NCBI GenBank assembly: GCA_910584715.1
Contig: CAJUAN010000012.1
Coordinates: forward strand, 1 to 64,000
DNA: 64,000 nucleotides
Reading direction: 5' to 3'
Source of the DNA: an uncultured Oscillospiraceae bacterium
GTDB taxonomy: Bacteria > Bacillota > Clostridia > Oscillospirales > Ruminococcaceae
In this document: positions 48,666 through 57,153 of the stretch, piece by piece
Layout of the letters: the number at the start of each line of letters is the position of its first letter
Numbering within the stretch: position 1 is the first letter of the stretch
Notes under the pieces: generated by a model
Told to the model about the DNA's origin: nothing
The model's input: the letters and a program-made list of their open reading frames with translations, nothing else
The model's database searches: none
Made by a program: the position numbers and the translations under genes

Positions 48666-48980
48666 ATGGCAGTCAATGAAAAAATCAGAATCAGGATCAA
48701 AGGTTACGACCATGCAGTAGTCGACGCTGCTGCGGCTAAGATCGTGGACGCTGCTAAAAGAAGCGGCGCAAGAGTAAGCGGACCTATTCCGCTTCCCACC
48801 GACAAGGAGATCATCACCATTCTCCGTGCGGTTCACAAGTACAAGGACAGCCGCGAGCAGTTCGAGATGAGGACTCACAAGAGACTTATCGACGTTATCA
48901 GACCGTCCGACAAGTCTGTTGAGGCTCTGCAGGGTCTTGAGCTTCCTGCGGGCGTTGACGTTGTAATGGAAATCAAATAA
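48666..48980 (+). CDS. rpsJ: Ribosomal protein S10
   Basis: Small-subunit head protein and, as NusE, a transcription antitermination factor. The 104 residues show the family text: KIRIRIKGYDHAVVDAAAAK, GPIPLPTDKEIITILRA, SREQFEMRTHKRLIDVI. ATG 48666 has GGAGGCGAT upstream; it is the first gene of the operon. Confidence 0.97.
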   Translation: MAVNEKIRIRIKGYDHAVVDAAAAKIVDAAKRSGARVSGPIPLPTDKEIITILRAVHKYKDSREQFEMRTHKRLIDVIRPSDKSVEALQGLELPAGVDVVMEIK

Positions 48981-49006
48981 GCGGGGAACGTCCTGCGGCG
49001 AGAGTT

Positions 49007-49068
49007 GCCCCACGGATTGGATACGGCGTATCCGAACTTTGATAATGCCCCCATCAAGGGGGCGGGCT
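49007..49068. repeat. GTATC/GGGGGC repeat, copy 1, between rpsJ and rplC
   Basis: GGATTGGATACGGCGTATCC followed by GAACTTTGATAATGCCCCCA, TCAAGGGGGCGGGC. A near copy lies at 50798-50853 after rplW. Each has a small GATACGGCGTATC dyad and a GCCCCC/GGGGGC hairpin. They explain most of the unusually long gaps inside this operon. Confidence 0.75.
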
Positions 49069-49171
49069 GCAGAAACAGCTGCGGAGATGTTCCGGCTTAT
49101 CATTTCCCAAAGACGTCCCCCGTAGAGTAATGTTGCTGAAAGGCAACCAATAACCAAAAGGAGGAAAAACT

Positions 49172-49816
49172 ATGACAAAGGCAATCATCGGCAGAAAAAT
49201 CGGCATGACGCAGATTTTCGATGAAGCGACCAACAAGGTCATCCCTCTGACCGTCGTTGAAGCGGGTCCCTGTGTTGTCGTTCAGAAGAAAACAGTTGAG
49301 AACGACGGCTACAGCGCGGTACAGCTCGGCTTCGGCGATATGAGGGAGAAGCTTGCGAACAAGCCCATAAAGGGTCATTTCGCAAAGGCCGACGTTGCTG
49401 TTAAGAGAACTCTTAAAGAGTTTAAACTTGACGGCGCGGAGGAGATGGAGGTAGGCGCTATCCTGAAAGCGGACACCTTTGCTGAGGGAGACATTGTTGA
49501 TGTTTCCGGCACATCAAAGGGTAAGGGTTTCCAGGGTACTATCAAGAGAAACAACAACTCCAGACTGAAGGAGACCCACGGTTCGGGTCCTGTACACAGA
49601 CACGCCGGCTCTATGGGAGCCTGCTCGTCCCCTTCCCGTATCTATAAGGGCAAGGCGCTTCCCGGTCATATGGGCAGCGAAAAGGTTACCGTACAGAATC
49701 TTCAGATCGTCAAGATCGACGCAGAAAACAATCTTATCGCGGTCAGAGGCGCAATTCCCGGTCCCAAGAACGGCATTGTTACCATCTGCGACTGCGTAAA
49801 AAAGAAAAAGGCTTAA
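49172..49816 (+). CDS. rplC: Ribosomal protein L3
   Basis: Large-subunit protein binding near the peptidyl-transferase centre and needed early in 50S assembly. The 214 residues start MTKAIIGRKIGMTQIFDEAT and include the central loop region RNNNSRLKETHGSGPVHRHA and GSMGACSSPSRIYKGKALPG. Start follows AAAAGGAGGAAA. The 190-bp gap to rpsJ is filled by a repeat. Confidence 0.97.
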   Translation: MTKAIIGRKIGMTQIFDEATNKVIPLTVVEAGPCVVVQKKTVENDGYSAVQLGFGDMREKLANKPIKGHFAKADVAVKRTLKEFKLDGAEEMEVGAILKADTFAEGDIVDVSGTSKGKGFQGTIKRNNNSRLKETHGSGPVHRHAGSMGACSSPSRIYKGKALPGHMGSEKVTVQNLQIVKIDAENNLIAVRGAIPGPKNGIVTICDCVKKKKA

Positions 49817-49834
49817 TGGAAGGAGGAAGCAGTA

Positions 49835-50461
49835 ATGCCTAATATTAAAGTACTGGATATGACAGGCAAAGAGGTTTCGGATATCGAGCTGTCGGACGCT
49901 GTTTTCGGTATTAAGCCCAACGAGTCTGCTATGCACACAATGGTTGTGAATTATCTCGCTAACCAGAGACAGGGCACACAGTCCACCCTTACCCGCACCG
50001 AGGTAAGAGGCGGCGGCAGAAAGCCCTGGAGACAGAAGGGTACGGGTCATGCAAGACAGGGTTCCACACGCGCTCCCCAGTGGATGCACGGCGGAATTGC
50101 TCTCGGTCCCAAGCCCAGAAGCTACCGCTTTACTGTAAACAAGAAGCTTAAGAGACTGGCTATGAAGTCCGCTCTTTCGACTAAGGTCATCGACAACAAT
50201 ATCATTGTTCTCGACGATATCAAAATGAACGAATACAAAACAAAGACCGTTGTTGATATGCTCAAGGCAGTTAATCCCGACGGAGCTAAGGCTCTCATCG
50301 TTATGCCCGAGGTGAACAGCTTCGTTGTAAAGAGCGCGGCTAACATTCCCGGCGTAAAGACTGCTTTGGTAAACACTATCAACGTTTACGACATCCTTAA
50401 CTACGACAAGTTCATCGTTGTTAAGGACGCGGTCGCCAAGATCGAGGAGGTGTACGCATAA
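49835..50461 (+). CDS. rplD: Ribosomal protein L4
   Basis: Large-subunit exit-tunnel protein, also an autogenous repressor of the S10 operon in enterobacteria. The 208 residues show GGGRKPWRQKGTGHARQGST of the extended tunnel loop and the C-terminal NTINVYDILNYDKFIVVKDA. It starts 18 bp after rplC with GGAGGAAG; its stop overlaps the rplW start by 1 bp. Confidence 0.97.
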   Translation: MPNIKVLDMTGKEVSDIELSDAVFGIKPNESAMHTMVVNYLANQRQGTQSTLTRTEVRGGGRKPWRQKGTGHARQGSTRAPQWMHGGIALGPKPRSYRFTVNKKLKRLAMKSALSTKVIDNNIIVLDDIKMNEYKTKTVVDMLKAVNPDGAKALIVMPEVNSFVVKSAANIPGVKTALVNTINVYDILNYDKFIVVKDAVAKIEEVYA

Positions 50462-50751
50462 TGATAGCACAGGATATTGTTATCAAGCCCATCATCACCG
50501 AAAAAAGCATGGAAGGGCTTCAGGAAAGCAAGTACACCTTTAAGGTTGCTATGGACGCCAACAAGATCGAGATCGCCAAGGCTGTCGAAGAGCTTTTCGG
50601 CGTTAAGGTAGCTAAGGTGAACACTATGCACGTAAGAGGCAGATCCAGAAGAATGGGTATGCACAGAGGCTTTACTCCCGACTGGAAGAAAGCGATAGTT
50701 ACTCTTACGGAAGATTCCAAGACCATCGAATTCTTCGACGGCATGATGTAA
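50461..50751 (+). CDS. rplW: Ribosomal protein L23
   Basis: Exit-tunnel rim protein that docks trigger factor and SRP. The 96 residues show IIKPIITEKSMEGLQESKYT, FKVAMDANKIEIAKAVEELF and a basic loop VRGRSRRMGMHRG. Start overlaps rplD by one base. Confidence 0.97.
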   Translation: MIAQDIVIKPIITEKSMEGLQESKYTFKVAMDANKIEIAKAVEELFGVKVAKVNTMHVRGRSRRMGMHRGFTPDWKKAIVTLTEDSKTIEFFDGMM

Positions 50752-50797
50752 GCAGGGAGTCCCCACGGTAGCTTGCACTCGGTGCAAGAAAGTCACA

Positions 50798-50853
50798 CCC
50801 CGCAGTTGGATACGGCGTATCTTAACTGTGCTAAGCCCCCTAAAGGGGGCGGG
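50798..50853. repeat. GTATC/GGGGGC repeat, copy 2, between rplW and rplB
   Basis: CAGTTGGATACGGCGTATCT, TAACTGTGCTAAGCCCCC, TAAAGGGGGCGGGC; near copy of 49007-49068. It is followed by a pyrimidine-rich tract (50922-50955) and no gene for 270 bp. Confidence 0.75.
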
Positions 50854-51025
50854 CACCAGAGTGCGGACAATGGCGAATCGGCAGTGTGCGCGGCGGTGTT
50901 TGGAGCAGAGGGTACAGTTTCTGCCCTCTATCTTCTATCCCCCTATCATCTAAATGGTATGCGCTATGGGAGAGCTGCTCCCGAAAAGCATACGGAAAAA
51001 ATCTAAAAAAAGGAGCTGAACTGCA

Positions 51026-51859
51026 ATGGCTATCAAATCATACAAGCCTACGACGCCCTCCAGACGTCAGATGACTGTTACCGATTACAGCTGCCTTTCC
51101 AAGGTCGATCCCGAGAAGAGCCTTCTTGCTCCCCTCAAAAAGACCGCAGGCAGAAACAGCTACGGCAGAATAACCGTTCGTCACAGAGGCGGCGGAAGCA
51201 GAAGAAAATACAGAATAATCGACTTCAAGAGAGATAAGCAGGGCATGAACGCTACTGTTCTCACTCTTGAGTACGATCCTAACAGAAGCGCGTTTATCGC
51301 TCTCGTTCAGTATGAGGACGGCGAGAAGAGATATATCATCGCTCCCAACGGTCTGGCTGTTGGCGACACCGTTACAAGCGGTTCCCATGCGGACATCAAG
51401 CCCGGCAATGCGCTGGCGCTCTGCGATATCCCCGTAGGTACTTTCATTCACAACATCGAGCTTTACCCCGGCAAGGGCGCGCAGCTTGTGCGTTCCGCAG
51501 GAAATATGGCTCAGCTCATGGGTAAGGAGGACAAATACGTTCTCGTAAGACTTCCCTCGGGCGAAATGAGAAAGATCCCCGCAAACTGCATGGCTTCCAT
51601 CGGTCAGGTATCCAATATCGACCATGAGAACGTAAGCCTCGGCAAGGCGGGCAAGACCCGTCACCTGGGTATCAGACCGACAGTCCGCGGTTCTGTCATG
51701 AACCCCTGCGACCACCCCCACGGAGGCGGTGAAGGTAAGTCCCCCGTCGGCCGTCCCGGACCTGTTACCCCTTGGGGCAAGCCCGCTCTCGGCTACAAGA
51801 CCAGAAAGCAGCACCACCGTACAGACAAGTTTATTGTTAAGCGCCGTAACGGCAAGTAA
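51026..51859 (+). CDS. rplB: Ribosomal protein L2
   Basis: Core large-subunit protein needed for subunit association and peptidyl transfer. The 277 residues include AGRNSYGRITVRHRGGGSRR, KRLYRIIDF-type text (KYRIIDFKRDKQGMNATVLT) and the C-terminal MNPCDHPHGGGEGKSPVGRP with its conserved His. AAAGGAGCTG precedes ATG 51026. Confidence 0.98.
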   Translation: MAIKSYKPTTPSRRQMTVTDYSCLSKVDPEKSLLAPLKKTAGRNSYGRITVRHRGGGSRRKYRIIDFKRDKQGMNATVLTLEYDPNRSAFIALVQYEDGEKRYIIAPNGLAVGDTVTSGSHADIKPGNALALCDIPVGTFIHNIELYPGKGAQLVRSAGNMAQLMGKEDKYVLVRLPSGEMRKIPANCMASIGQVSNIDHENVSLGKAGKTRHLGIRPTVRGSVMNPCDHPHGGGEGKSPVGRPGPVTPWGKPALGYKTRKQHHRTDKFIVKRRNGK

Positions 51860-52055
51860 TCGGGGAGCGTCCGAAAGGACGCGTATCCGAAATGTTGCGT
51901 AACTGATGTTGCGTTTCACAAATGTTTAACAATCGGCATGAGCCGACTCATTGAGATCATAAAGAGAATTTCACCTGTGAAATTCCGCCAAAAGGAGGAG
52001 GGGCAGAGGTCTTACCTCTTACCTCTTACCTCTAATTTCTGAAAGGAGGAAAACA

Positions 52056-52337
52056 ATGAGCAGAAGTATCAAGAAGGGACCGTACGTCCAGGAGGTCCTT
52101 CTGAAAAGAGTTATCGCTATGAACGAAGCGGGCGAGAAAAAGGTTCTTAAGACATGGAGCCGTTCTTCAACAATTTACCCCGATTTCGTAGGCCATACCT
52201 TTGCCGTTCATGACGGCAGAAAGCACGTTCCCGTATACGTTACGGAGGACATGGTAGGTCACAAGCTGGGCGAGTTCGCTCCCACAAGAACCTACAAGGG
52301 CCATGCAGGCTCCAAGGTTTCCAACAACGGTAAATAA
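52056..52337 (+). CDS. rpsS: Ribosomal protein S19
   Basis: Small-subunit head protein next to the A site. The 93 residues show MSRSIKKGPYVQEVLLKRV, KTWSRSSTIYPDFVGHTFAV and HKLGEFAPTRTYKGHAGSK. AAAGGAGGAAA precedes the start. The 196-bp gap from rplB holds a partial GCGTATCCGAA repeat and pyrimidine-rich CCTCTTA repeats at 52011-52041. Confidence 0.97.
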   Translation: MSRSIKKGPYVQEVLLKRVIAMNEAGEKKVLKTWSRSSTIYPDFVGHTFAVHDGRKHVPVYVTEDMVGHKLGEFAPTRTYKGHAGSKVSNNGK

Positions 52338-52360
52338 TCAGGCAGAGAGGAGAATTTAAA

Positions 52361-52696
52361 ATGGAAGCAAGAGCATATCTTAAAAATGCTCGGATCGCAC
52401 CCAGAAAGGTTCAGATCGTTCTCGACCTCATCAGGGGAAAGGACACCGAGACCGCTATGGCGATCCTTCAGCACACACCCAAGGCTGCCTGTGAATACCT
52501 GGAGAAGCTTCTGAAGTCCGCGGTAGCAAACGCCGAGAACAACTTCGGAATGGACAGAGACAACCTCTACATTTCCGAATGCTTCGTTTGCCCCGGTCCT
52601 ATCATGAAGAGAATCATGCCCAGAGCACAAGGCAGGGCGTTCCGCATACTCAAGAGAACTTCCCATGTTACTCTTGCAGTAAAGGAAAAAGAATAA
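52361..52696 (+). CDS. rplV: Ribosomal protein L22
   Basis: Exit-tunnel protein with an extended beta loop. The 111 residues show ARAYLKNARIAPRKVQIVLD, LIRGKDTETAMAIL and the loop ECFVCPGPIMKRIMPRAQGR. It starts 23 bp after rpsS behind AGAGAGGAG. Confidence 0.97.
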   Translation: MEARAYLKNARIAPRKVQIVLDLIRGKDTETAMAILQHTPKAACEYLEKLLKSAVANAENNFGMDRDNLYISECFVCPGPIMKRIMPRAQGRAFRILKRTSHVTLAVKEKE

Positions 52697-52717
52697 GCCG
52701 AAGAGGAGGTAAACTAA

Positions 52718-53482
52718 ATGGGACAGAAGGTTAATCCGCACGGTCTGCGTGTAGGCGTTATTAAGGATTGGGATTCCCGCTGGTTTGCAAACAAGGCAAC
52801 TTTCGGCGATACTTTGGTTGAGGACTACAACGTCCGTAACTATATCAAGAAAAACCTTTATGCAGCAGGCGTTCCCCGCATTGAGATCGAAAGATTCGCA
52901 GACAAGGTAAGGATACACGTTCACTGCGCTAAGCCCGGCATCGTTATCGGACGCGGCGGCGAGAATATCGAAAAGCTCCGTCTGGACATCGAAAAGCTGA
53001 TGAAGAAGTCCGTTTCAATCAATATCGTGGAGGTAAAGTCTCCCGATATGGACGCTCAGCTCGTTGCCGAGAGTATCGCAGCTCAGCTTGAGAACCGTGC
53101 TTCCTACAGAAGAGCTATGAAGCAGGCTATCGGCAGATCAATGAAGCTGGGAGCCAAGGGTATCAAGGTAATGGTAAGCGGACGTATCGGCGGCGCCGAG
53201 ATCGCACGTTCCGAATCCTACCATGAGGGTACTATTCCCCTCCAGACTATCCGTGCCGATATTGACTACGGATTTGCAGAGGCTGCCACAACTTACGGCA
53301 GGATCGGCGTTAAGGTTTGGATCTACAAGGGAGAAGTTCTCAAGGGCGACGTTGCCAAGGCAAGAGTCATGGCTGAAAGATCCGAGAGAAAGCCCCGCAG
53401 AAACAACGATGACAGACGCGGCGGACGCGGCGACCGCAGAGAACGCGCGCCCAGGAGAGATAGAGAAGGAGGTAATCAGTAA
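52718..53482 (+). CDS. rpsC: Ribosomal protein S3
   Basis: Small-subunit protein at the mRNA entry site with helicase activity. The 254 residues show MGQKVNPHGLRVGVIKDWDS, a KH domain with GRGGENIEKLRLDIEKL, and the C-terminal domain with AEIARSESYHEGTIPLQT. A 40-residue basic Arg/Gly/Asp tail (RRGGRGDRRERAPRRDR) extends it beyond the usual 220. One-base overlap with rplP. Confidence 0.97.
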   Translation: MGQKVNPHGLRVGVIKDWDSRWFANKATFGDTLVEDYNVRNYIKKNLYAAGVPRIEIERFADKVRIHVHCAKPGIVIGRGGENIEKLRLDIEKLMKKSVSINIVEVKSPDMDAQLVAESIAAQLENRASYRRAMKQAIGRSMKLGAKGIKVMVSGRIGGAEIARSESYHEGTIPLQTIRADIDYGFAEAATTYGRIGVKVWIYKGEVLKGDVAKARVMAERSERKPRRNNDDRRGGRGDRRERAPRRDREGGNQ

Positions 53483-53901
53483 TGCTGCTTCCTAAGAGAG
53501 TTAAGTACAGAAGAGTACAGAGAGGCCGCCTTACGGGTAAGGCGTACCGCGGAAACAAGGTTTCCAACGGCGAGTACGGCTTGCAGGCTCTCGAGCCCGC
53601 ATGGATCACTTCCAATCAGATCGAGGCTGCCCGTATCGCTATGACCCGTTATATCAAGAGAGGCGGTCAGGTTTGGATAAAGATATTCCCCGACAAGCCT
53701 ATCACCGAAAAGCCCGCCGAGACCCGAATGGGTTCAGGTAAAGGTTCCCCCGAGTACTGGGTGGCGGTCGTTAAGCCGGGCAGAGTTATGTTCGAGATCG
53801 CCGGCGTAAGCGAGGATATCGCAAGAGAAGCTATGCGTCTTGCTATGCACAAGCTTCCTATCAAGTGTAAGTTTGTTAAGAAAGAGGAGGCGAGCGTATA
53901 A
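53482..53901 (+). CDS. rplP: Ribosomal protein L16
   Basis: Large-subunit protein that positions A-site tRNA. The 139 residues show MLLPKRVKYRRVQRGRLTGK, ITSNQIEAARIAMTRYIKRG and GSGKGSPEYWVAVVKPGRVM. One-base overlaps with rpsC and rpmC show tight coupling. Confidence 0.97.
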   Translation: MLLPKRVKYRRVQRGRLTGKAYRGNKVSNGEYGLQALEPAWITSNQIEAARIAMTRYIKRGGQVWIKIFPDKPITEKPAETRMGSGKGSPEYWVAVVKPGRVMFEIAGVSEDIAREAMRLAMHKLPIKCKFVKKEEASV

Positions 53902-54098
53902 TGAAGGCTGCGGAAGTTAGAGATATGACTACTCTTGAGCTTGACAATAAGCTTGCCGACCTGAAGAAGGAGCTTTTCGCCCTTCGCTTTCAGCACGCTG
54001 TAAATCAGCTCGACAACCCTACGCGTCTCAAGGCTGTGAAGAAGGACATCGCGAGGATAAAAACTATTCTCCGCGAGCGTTCCGGTTCAGAGCAGTAA
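53901..54098 (+). CDS. rpmC: Ribosomal protein L29
   Basis: Small helical protein at the exit-tunnel rim. The 65 residues show VRDMTTLELDNKLADLKKEL, FALRFQHAVNQLDNPTRLK and AVKKDIARIKTILRER. Starts on the last base of rplP. Confidence 0.97.
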   Translation: MKAAEVRDMTTLELDNKLADLKKELFALRFQHAVNQLDNPTRLKAVKKDIARIKTILRERSGSEQ

Positions 54099-54117
54099 GT
54101 GAAGGAGGGAAACAAAA

Positions 54118-54375
54118 ATGGCTGAAAGAAATCTCAGAAAAACCAGAGTTGGCAAGGTAGTTTCCAATAAGATGGACAAAACCATTGTTGTTGCTATTGT
54201 TGATAACGTACAGCACCCCCTGTACAAAAAGATCATCAAGAGAACGATCAAGCTTAAGGCTCACGACGAAAACAACACCTGCAATATCGGCGACCGCGTT
54301 GAGATCATGGAGACACGTCCTATTTCCAAGGATAAGAGATGGCGTCTCGTTAAGGTCATCGAGCAGGCTAAGTAA
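54118..54375 (+). CDS. rpsQ: Ribosomal protein S17
   Basis: Primary 16S-binding OB-fold protein. The 85 residues show RNLRKTRVGKVVSNKMDKTI, HPLYKKIIKRTIKLKAHDE and GDRVEIMETRPISKDKRWRL. GGAGGGAAA precedes ATG 54118. A 160-bp gap with a pyrimidine-repeat tract follows. Confidence 0.97.
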   Translation: MAERNLRKTRVGKVVSNKMDKTIVVAIVDNVQHPLYKKIIKRTIKLKAHDENNTCNIGDRVEIMETRPISKDKRWRLVKVIEQAK

Positions 54376-54488
54376 GTCGGTTCACAGTACGGTGCCGGCG
54401 CGAGGTTTGCTTTGTCAATGAAACGCACGGCAGCGTTGCTGCACACTACAAGAAATTAAGGTTGGATTTGCGAGGAGCGGGGACGTTT

Positions 54489-54521
54489 GTCCTCTATCCT
54501 CTGACCTCTAACCTCTAATAG
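54489..54521 (+). repeat. CCTCTAA-type pyrimidine tract before rplN
   Basis: GTCCTCTATCCTCTGACCTC followed by TAACCTCTAATAGG: four 7-nt units of the type CCTCTRA. Similar tracts lie at 16071, 16421, 41807, 44512, 50922, 52011 and 62449, each shortly upstream of a ribosome binding site. Confidence 0.7.
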
Positions 54522-54537
54522 GGAGGAGAATAAAGCT

Positions 54538-54906
54538 ATGATTCAGATGCAGACTTATCTGAAGGTCGCCGACAACACGGGCGCAAAGGAGCTTATGTGT
54601 ATCAGAGTTCTGGGCGGCACCCGCAGAAGATACGCTAACATCGGCGACGTTGTGGTTGCTTCCGTCAAGAAAGCAACACCAGGCGGCGTTGTTAAAAAAG
54701 GCGACGTTGTTAAGGCAGTTATCGTTCGTTCCGCAAAGGGTCTCCGCCGCGAGGACGGTACCTATATCCGCTTCGACGAGAACGCTGCCGTTATTATCAA
54801 GGAAGACAAAAACCCCAGAGGTACCCGTATTTTCGGACCTGTTGCCCGTGAGCTCAGAGACAAGGACTACATGAAGATCCTGTCCCTTGCTCCCGAGGTT
54901 CTGTAA
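54538..54906 (+). CDS. rplN: Ribosomal protein L14
   Basis: Subunit-interface protein contacting 16S helix 14. The 122 residues show MIQMQTYLKVADNTGAKELM, CIRVLGGTRRRYANIGDV and GTRIFGPVARELRDKDYMKI. AGGGAGGAG precedes the start. Confidence 0.97.
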   Translation: MIQMQTYLKVADNTGAKELMCIRVLGGTRRRYANIGDVVVASVKKATPGGVVKKGDVVKAVIVRSAKGLRREDGTYIRFDENAAVIIKEDKNPRGTRIFGPVARELRDKDYMKILSLAPEVL

Positions 54907-54920
54907 GGAGGCGCTGCGAA

Positions 54921-55253
54921 ATGAATAAACAGCACAAGCTGCACGTTAAAACAGGCGATAACGTAGTTATCCTGTCCGGCAAGGACAAGGGCAAGCAGGG
55001 CAAGATCCTTGAGGTTTCCCCCAAGGAGGGAAAGGTTATCGTCGAGGGTCTCAACATTGTTACAAAGCATGTTAAGCCCAGACAGATGGGTCAGCAGGGC
55101 GGCATCGTTAAGTGCGAGGCTCCCCTCTACGCGTCAAAGGTTATGGCTGTATGCCCCAAGTGCGGCAAGCCCACAAGACTTGCTCACAGGATCGAGGCGG
55201 ACGGCTCTAAGGTAAGAGTATGCAAGCACGCAGACTGCGGCAAAGCTTATTAA
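54921..55253 (+). CDS. rplX: Ribosomal protein L24
   Basis: Assembly-initiating large-subunit protein with a KOW fold. The 110 residues show KTGDNVVILSGKDKGKQGKI and VEGLNIVTKHVKPRQMGQQG. The C-terminal part has CPKCGK and CKHADC cysteine pairs that could bind zinc. It starts 14 bp after rplN. Confidence 0.96.
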   Translation: MNKQHKLHVKTGDNVVILSGKDKGKQGKILEVSPKEGKVIVEGLNIVTKHVKPRQMGQQGGIVKCEAPLYASKVMAVCPKCGKPTRLAHRIEADGSKVRVCKHADCGKAY

Positions 55254-55271
55254 GGAAAGGAGTTAATTGAT

Positions 55272-55814
55272 ATGGCATCTAATCTTAAGGAACTCTATGT
55301 CAGCACAGTGGCTCCCGCTTTAATGAAAAAGTTCGGCTACAAAAGCGTTATGCAGATTCCTAAAATCGACAAGGTCGTTATAAACGTCGGCGCAGGCGAA
55401 GCTAAGGAAAACGCCAAGGTCATCGACGCTATCATGACGGACCTTGCTGCTATCACAGGTCAGAAGCCCGTGGTATGCCGCGCTAAGAAATCCGTCGCGA
55501 ACTTCAAGCTCCGCGAGGGTATGCCTATCGGCGTTAAGGTAACGCTCAGAAGCGAAAAAATGTATGAATTCCTTGACAGGCTCTTCAACGTTGCGTTCCC
55601 CCGTGTTCGTGACTTCAGAGGCATCAACGGAAATTCCTTCGACGGAAGAGGAAACTACTCTACGGGTATCAAGGAGCAGCTTATCTTCCCCGAGATCGAG
55701 TACGATAAGATCGACAAGGTTCGCGGTATGGATATCAACATCATCACTACCGCCAACACCGACGAGGAGGCAAAGGCTCTGCTTGAGCTTATGGGCGCTC
55801 CTTTCGCCAAGTAA
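55272..55814 (+). CDS. rplE: Ribosomal protein L5
   Basis: 5S rRNA-binding protein of the central protuberance. The 180 residues show ALMKKFGYKSVMQIPKIDKV, TGQKPVVCRAKKSVANFKLR, FPRVRDFRGINGNSFDGRGN and IKEQLIFPEIEYDKIDKVRG. AAAGGAGTTAA precedes the ATG. Confidence 0.97.
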   Translation: MASNLKELYVSTVAPALMKKFGYKSVMQIPKIDKVVINVGAGEAKENAKVIDAIMTDLAAITGQKPVVCRAKKSVANFKLREGMPIGVKVTLRSEKMYEFLDRLFNVAFPRVRDFRGINGNSFDGRGNYSTGIKEQLIFPEIEYDKIDKVRGMDINIITTANTDEEAKALLELMGAPFAK

Positions 55815-55832
55815 TAAGGGAGGGATATTCAA

Positions 55833-56018
55833 ATGGCTAAAACGTCTATGAAGATAAAGCAGCAGAGAACTCCTAAGTACAGCACAAGAGCTTACAACAG
55901 GTGCAAGATCTGCGGCAGACCTCACGCTTATATGAGAAAATTCGGCATATGCCGTATATGCTTCAGGGAGCTTGCTCACCACGGTCAGATCCCCGGCGTG
56001 AAGAAAGCAAGCTGGTAA
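55833..56018 (+). CDS. rpsN: Ribosomal protein S14, zinc-binding type
   Basis: Small-subunit head protein. The 61 residues are the short type Z form with four zinc ligands Cys24, Cys27, Cys40 and Cys43 (CKICGRPHAYMRKFGICRIC). The short zinc form is usual in Firmicutes. AGGGAGGGA precedes the start. Confidence 0.98.
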   Translation: MAKTSMKIKQQRTPKYSTRAYNRCKICGRPHAYMRKFGICRICFRELAHHGQIPGVKKASW

Positions 56019-56107
56019 TTGGAAGTAAGATGTAAGAGATAAGAGGCAAGAATTCTTTTACAGCTTCCGATATCCGTTTAAAAGTTTTTTCAAGGAGGTT
56101 AACCGTT

Positions 56108-56506
56108 ATGCAAATCACAGATACGATTGCGGATATACTGACGAGAATCCGCAACGCTAATTCCGCAAAGCACGCGACTGTTGACGTTCCTGCTTCCAAT
56201 ATGAAAAAGTCTATCGCTCAGATCCTTGTTGACGAGGGTTACATCAAGAGCTTTCAGATAATCGACGACGGAAAGCAGGGAATCATCAGGATCACGCTGA
56301 AGTACGGCGAGAACAAGTCCCAGGTCATCACAGGTCTGAGAAGAGTTTCCAAGCCCGGACTTCGTATTTATTCGAGCTGCGAGGATATGCCCAAGGTAAT
56401 GAAGGGTCTCGGTATTGCTATCGTTTCCACTTCCAAGGGCGTTATGACCGACAAGAAGGCAAGAGAGCTTCACGTCGGCGGAGAAGTCCTTGCGTTCATA
56501 TGGTAA
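56108..56506 (+). CDS. rpsH: Ribosomal protein S8
   Basis: Primary 16S-binding protein and repressor of the spc operon in E. coli. The 132 residues show QITDTIADILTRIRNANSAK, RRVSKPGLRIYSSCEDMPKV and GLGIAIVSTSKGVMTDKKAR. AAGGAGGTTAA precedes the ATG. The 89-bp gap before it holds a purine-rich, reversed version of the CCTCTAA tract. Confidence 0.97.
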   Translation: MQITDTIADILTRIRNANSAKHATVDVPASNMKKSIAQILVDEGYIKSFQIIDDGKQGIIRITLKYGENKSQVITGLRRVSKPGLRIYSSCEDMPKVMKGLGIAIVSTSKGVMTDKKARELHVGGEVLAFIW

Positions 56507-56518
56507 GGAGGAACAGAT

Positions 56519-57064
56519 ATGTCCAGAATAGGTAAAAAGCCCATTGCTGTTCCTGCCGGAGTCGACGTTAAGATCGACGGCTCAACCGTTACGGTAAAGG
56601 GACCCAAGGGTACTCTCACAAATACGTTCAACCCCGATATCATCATCAAGCAGGAGGGCGCCGAGATCATCGTTGACCGTCCTTCCGAGGATAAGCTGCA
56701 CAAGTCCCTCCACGGTCTGACAAGAACTCTTATCAACAACATGGTAGAGGGCGTTACAAACGGCTTTTCCAAGTCTCTTGAGATCGAGGGCGTCGGCTAC
56801 CGTGCCGCCAAGCAGGGCAAGAACCTTGTTATGAACCTTGGTTATTCTCATCAGGTCATCATTCCCGAGATCGACGGTATCACTATTGATGTTCCCAACG
56901 CCACAAGCATTGTGGTAAACGGTATCGACAAGCAGGTCGTAGGTCAGTTCGCCGCAGAGATCCGCGAGAAAAGACCTCCCGAGCCGTACAAGGGCAAGGG
57001 TATCCGCTATGCCGGCGAGAGAATTATCCGCAAGGAAGGTAAGGCAGGTAAGGGCAAGAAGTAA
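56519..57064 (+). CDS. rplF: Ribosomal protein L6
   Basis: Large-subunit protein near the factor-binding site. The 181 residues show MSRIGKKPIAVPAGVDVKID, GTLTNTFNPDIIIKQEGAE and the C-terminal RKRPPEPYKGKGIRY-type EKRPPEPYKGKGIRYAGERI. It starts 12 bp after rpsH behind AAGGAGGAAC. Confidence 0.97.
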   Translation: MSRIGKKPIAVPAGVDVKIDGSTVTVKGPKGTLTNTFNPDIIIKQEGAEIIVDRPSEDKLHKSLHGLTRTLINNMVEGVTNGFSKSLEIEGVGYRAAKQGKNLVMNLGYSHQVIIPEIDGITIDVPNATSIVVNGIDKQVVGQFAAEIREKRPPEPYKGKGIRYAGERIIRKEGKAGKGKK

Positions 57065-57153
57065 GCCCGAAGCCGCATAAAAATCCTAACTGATGGAATG
57101 GGACAGTTTGAAAGACAACTACTATTCCTGTTATGAAAAGGAGTTGAATTTAA

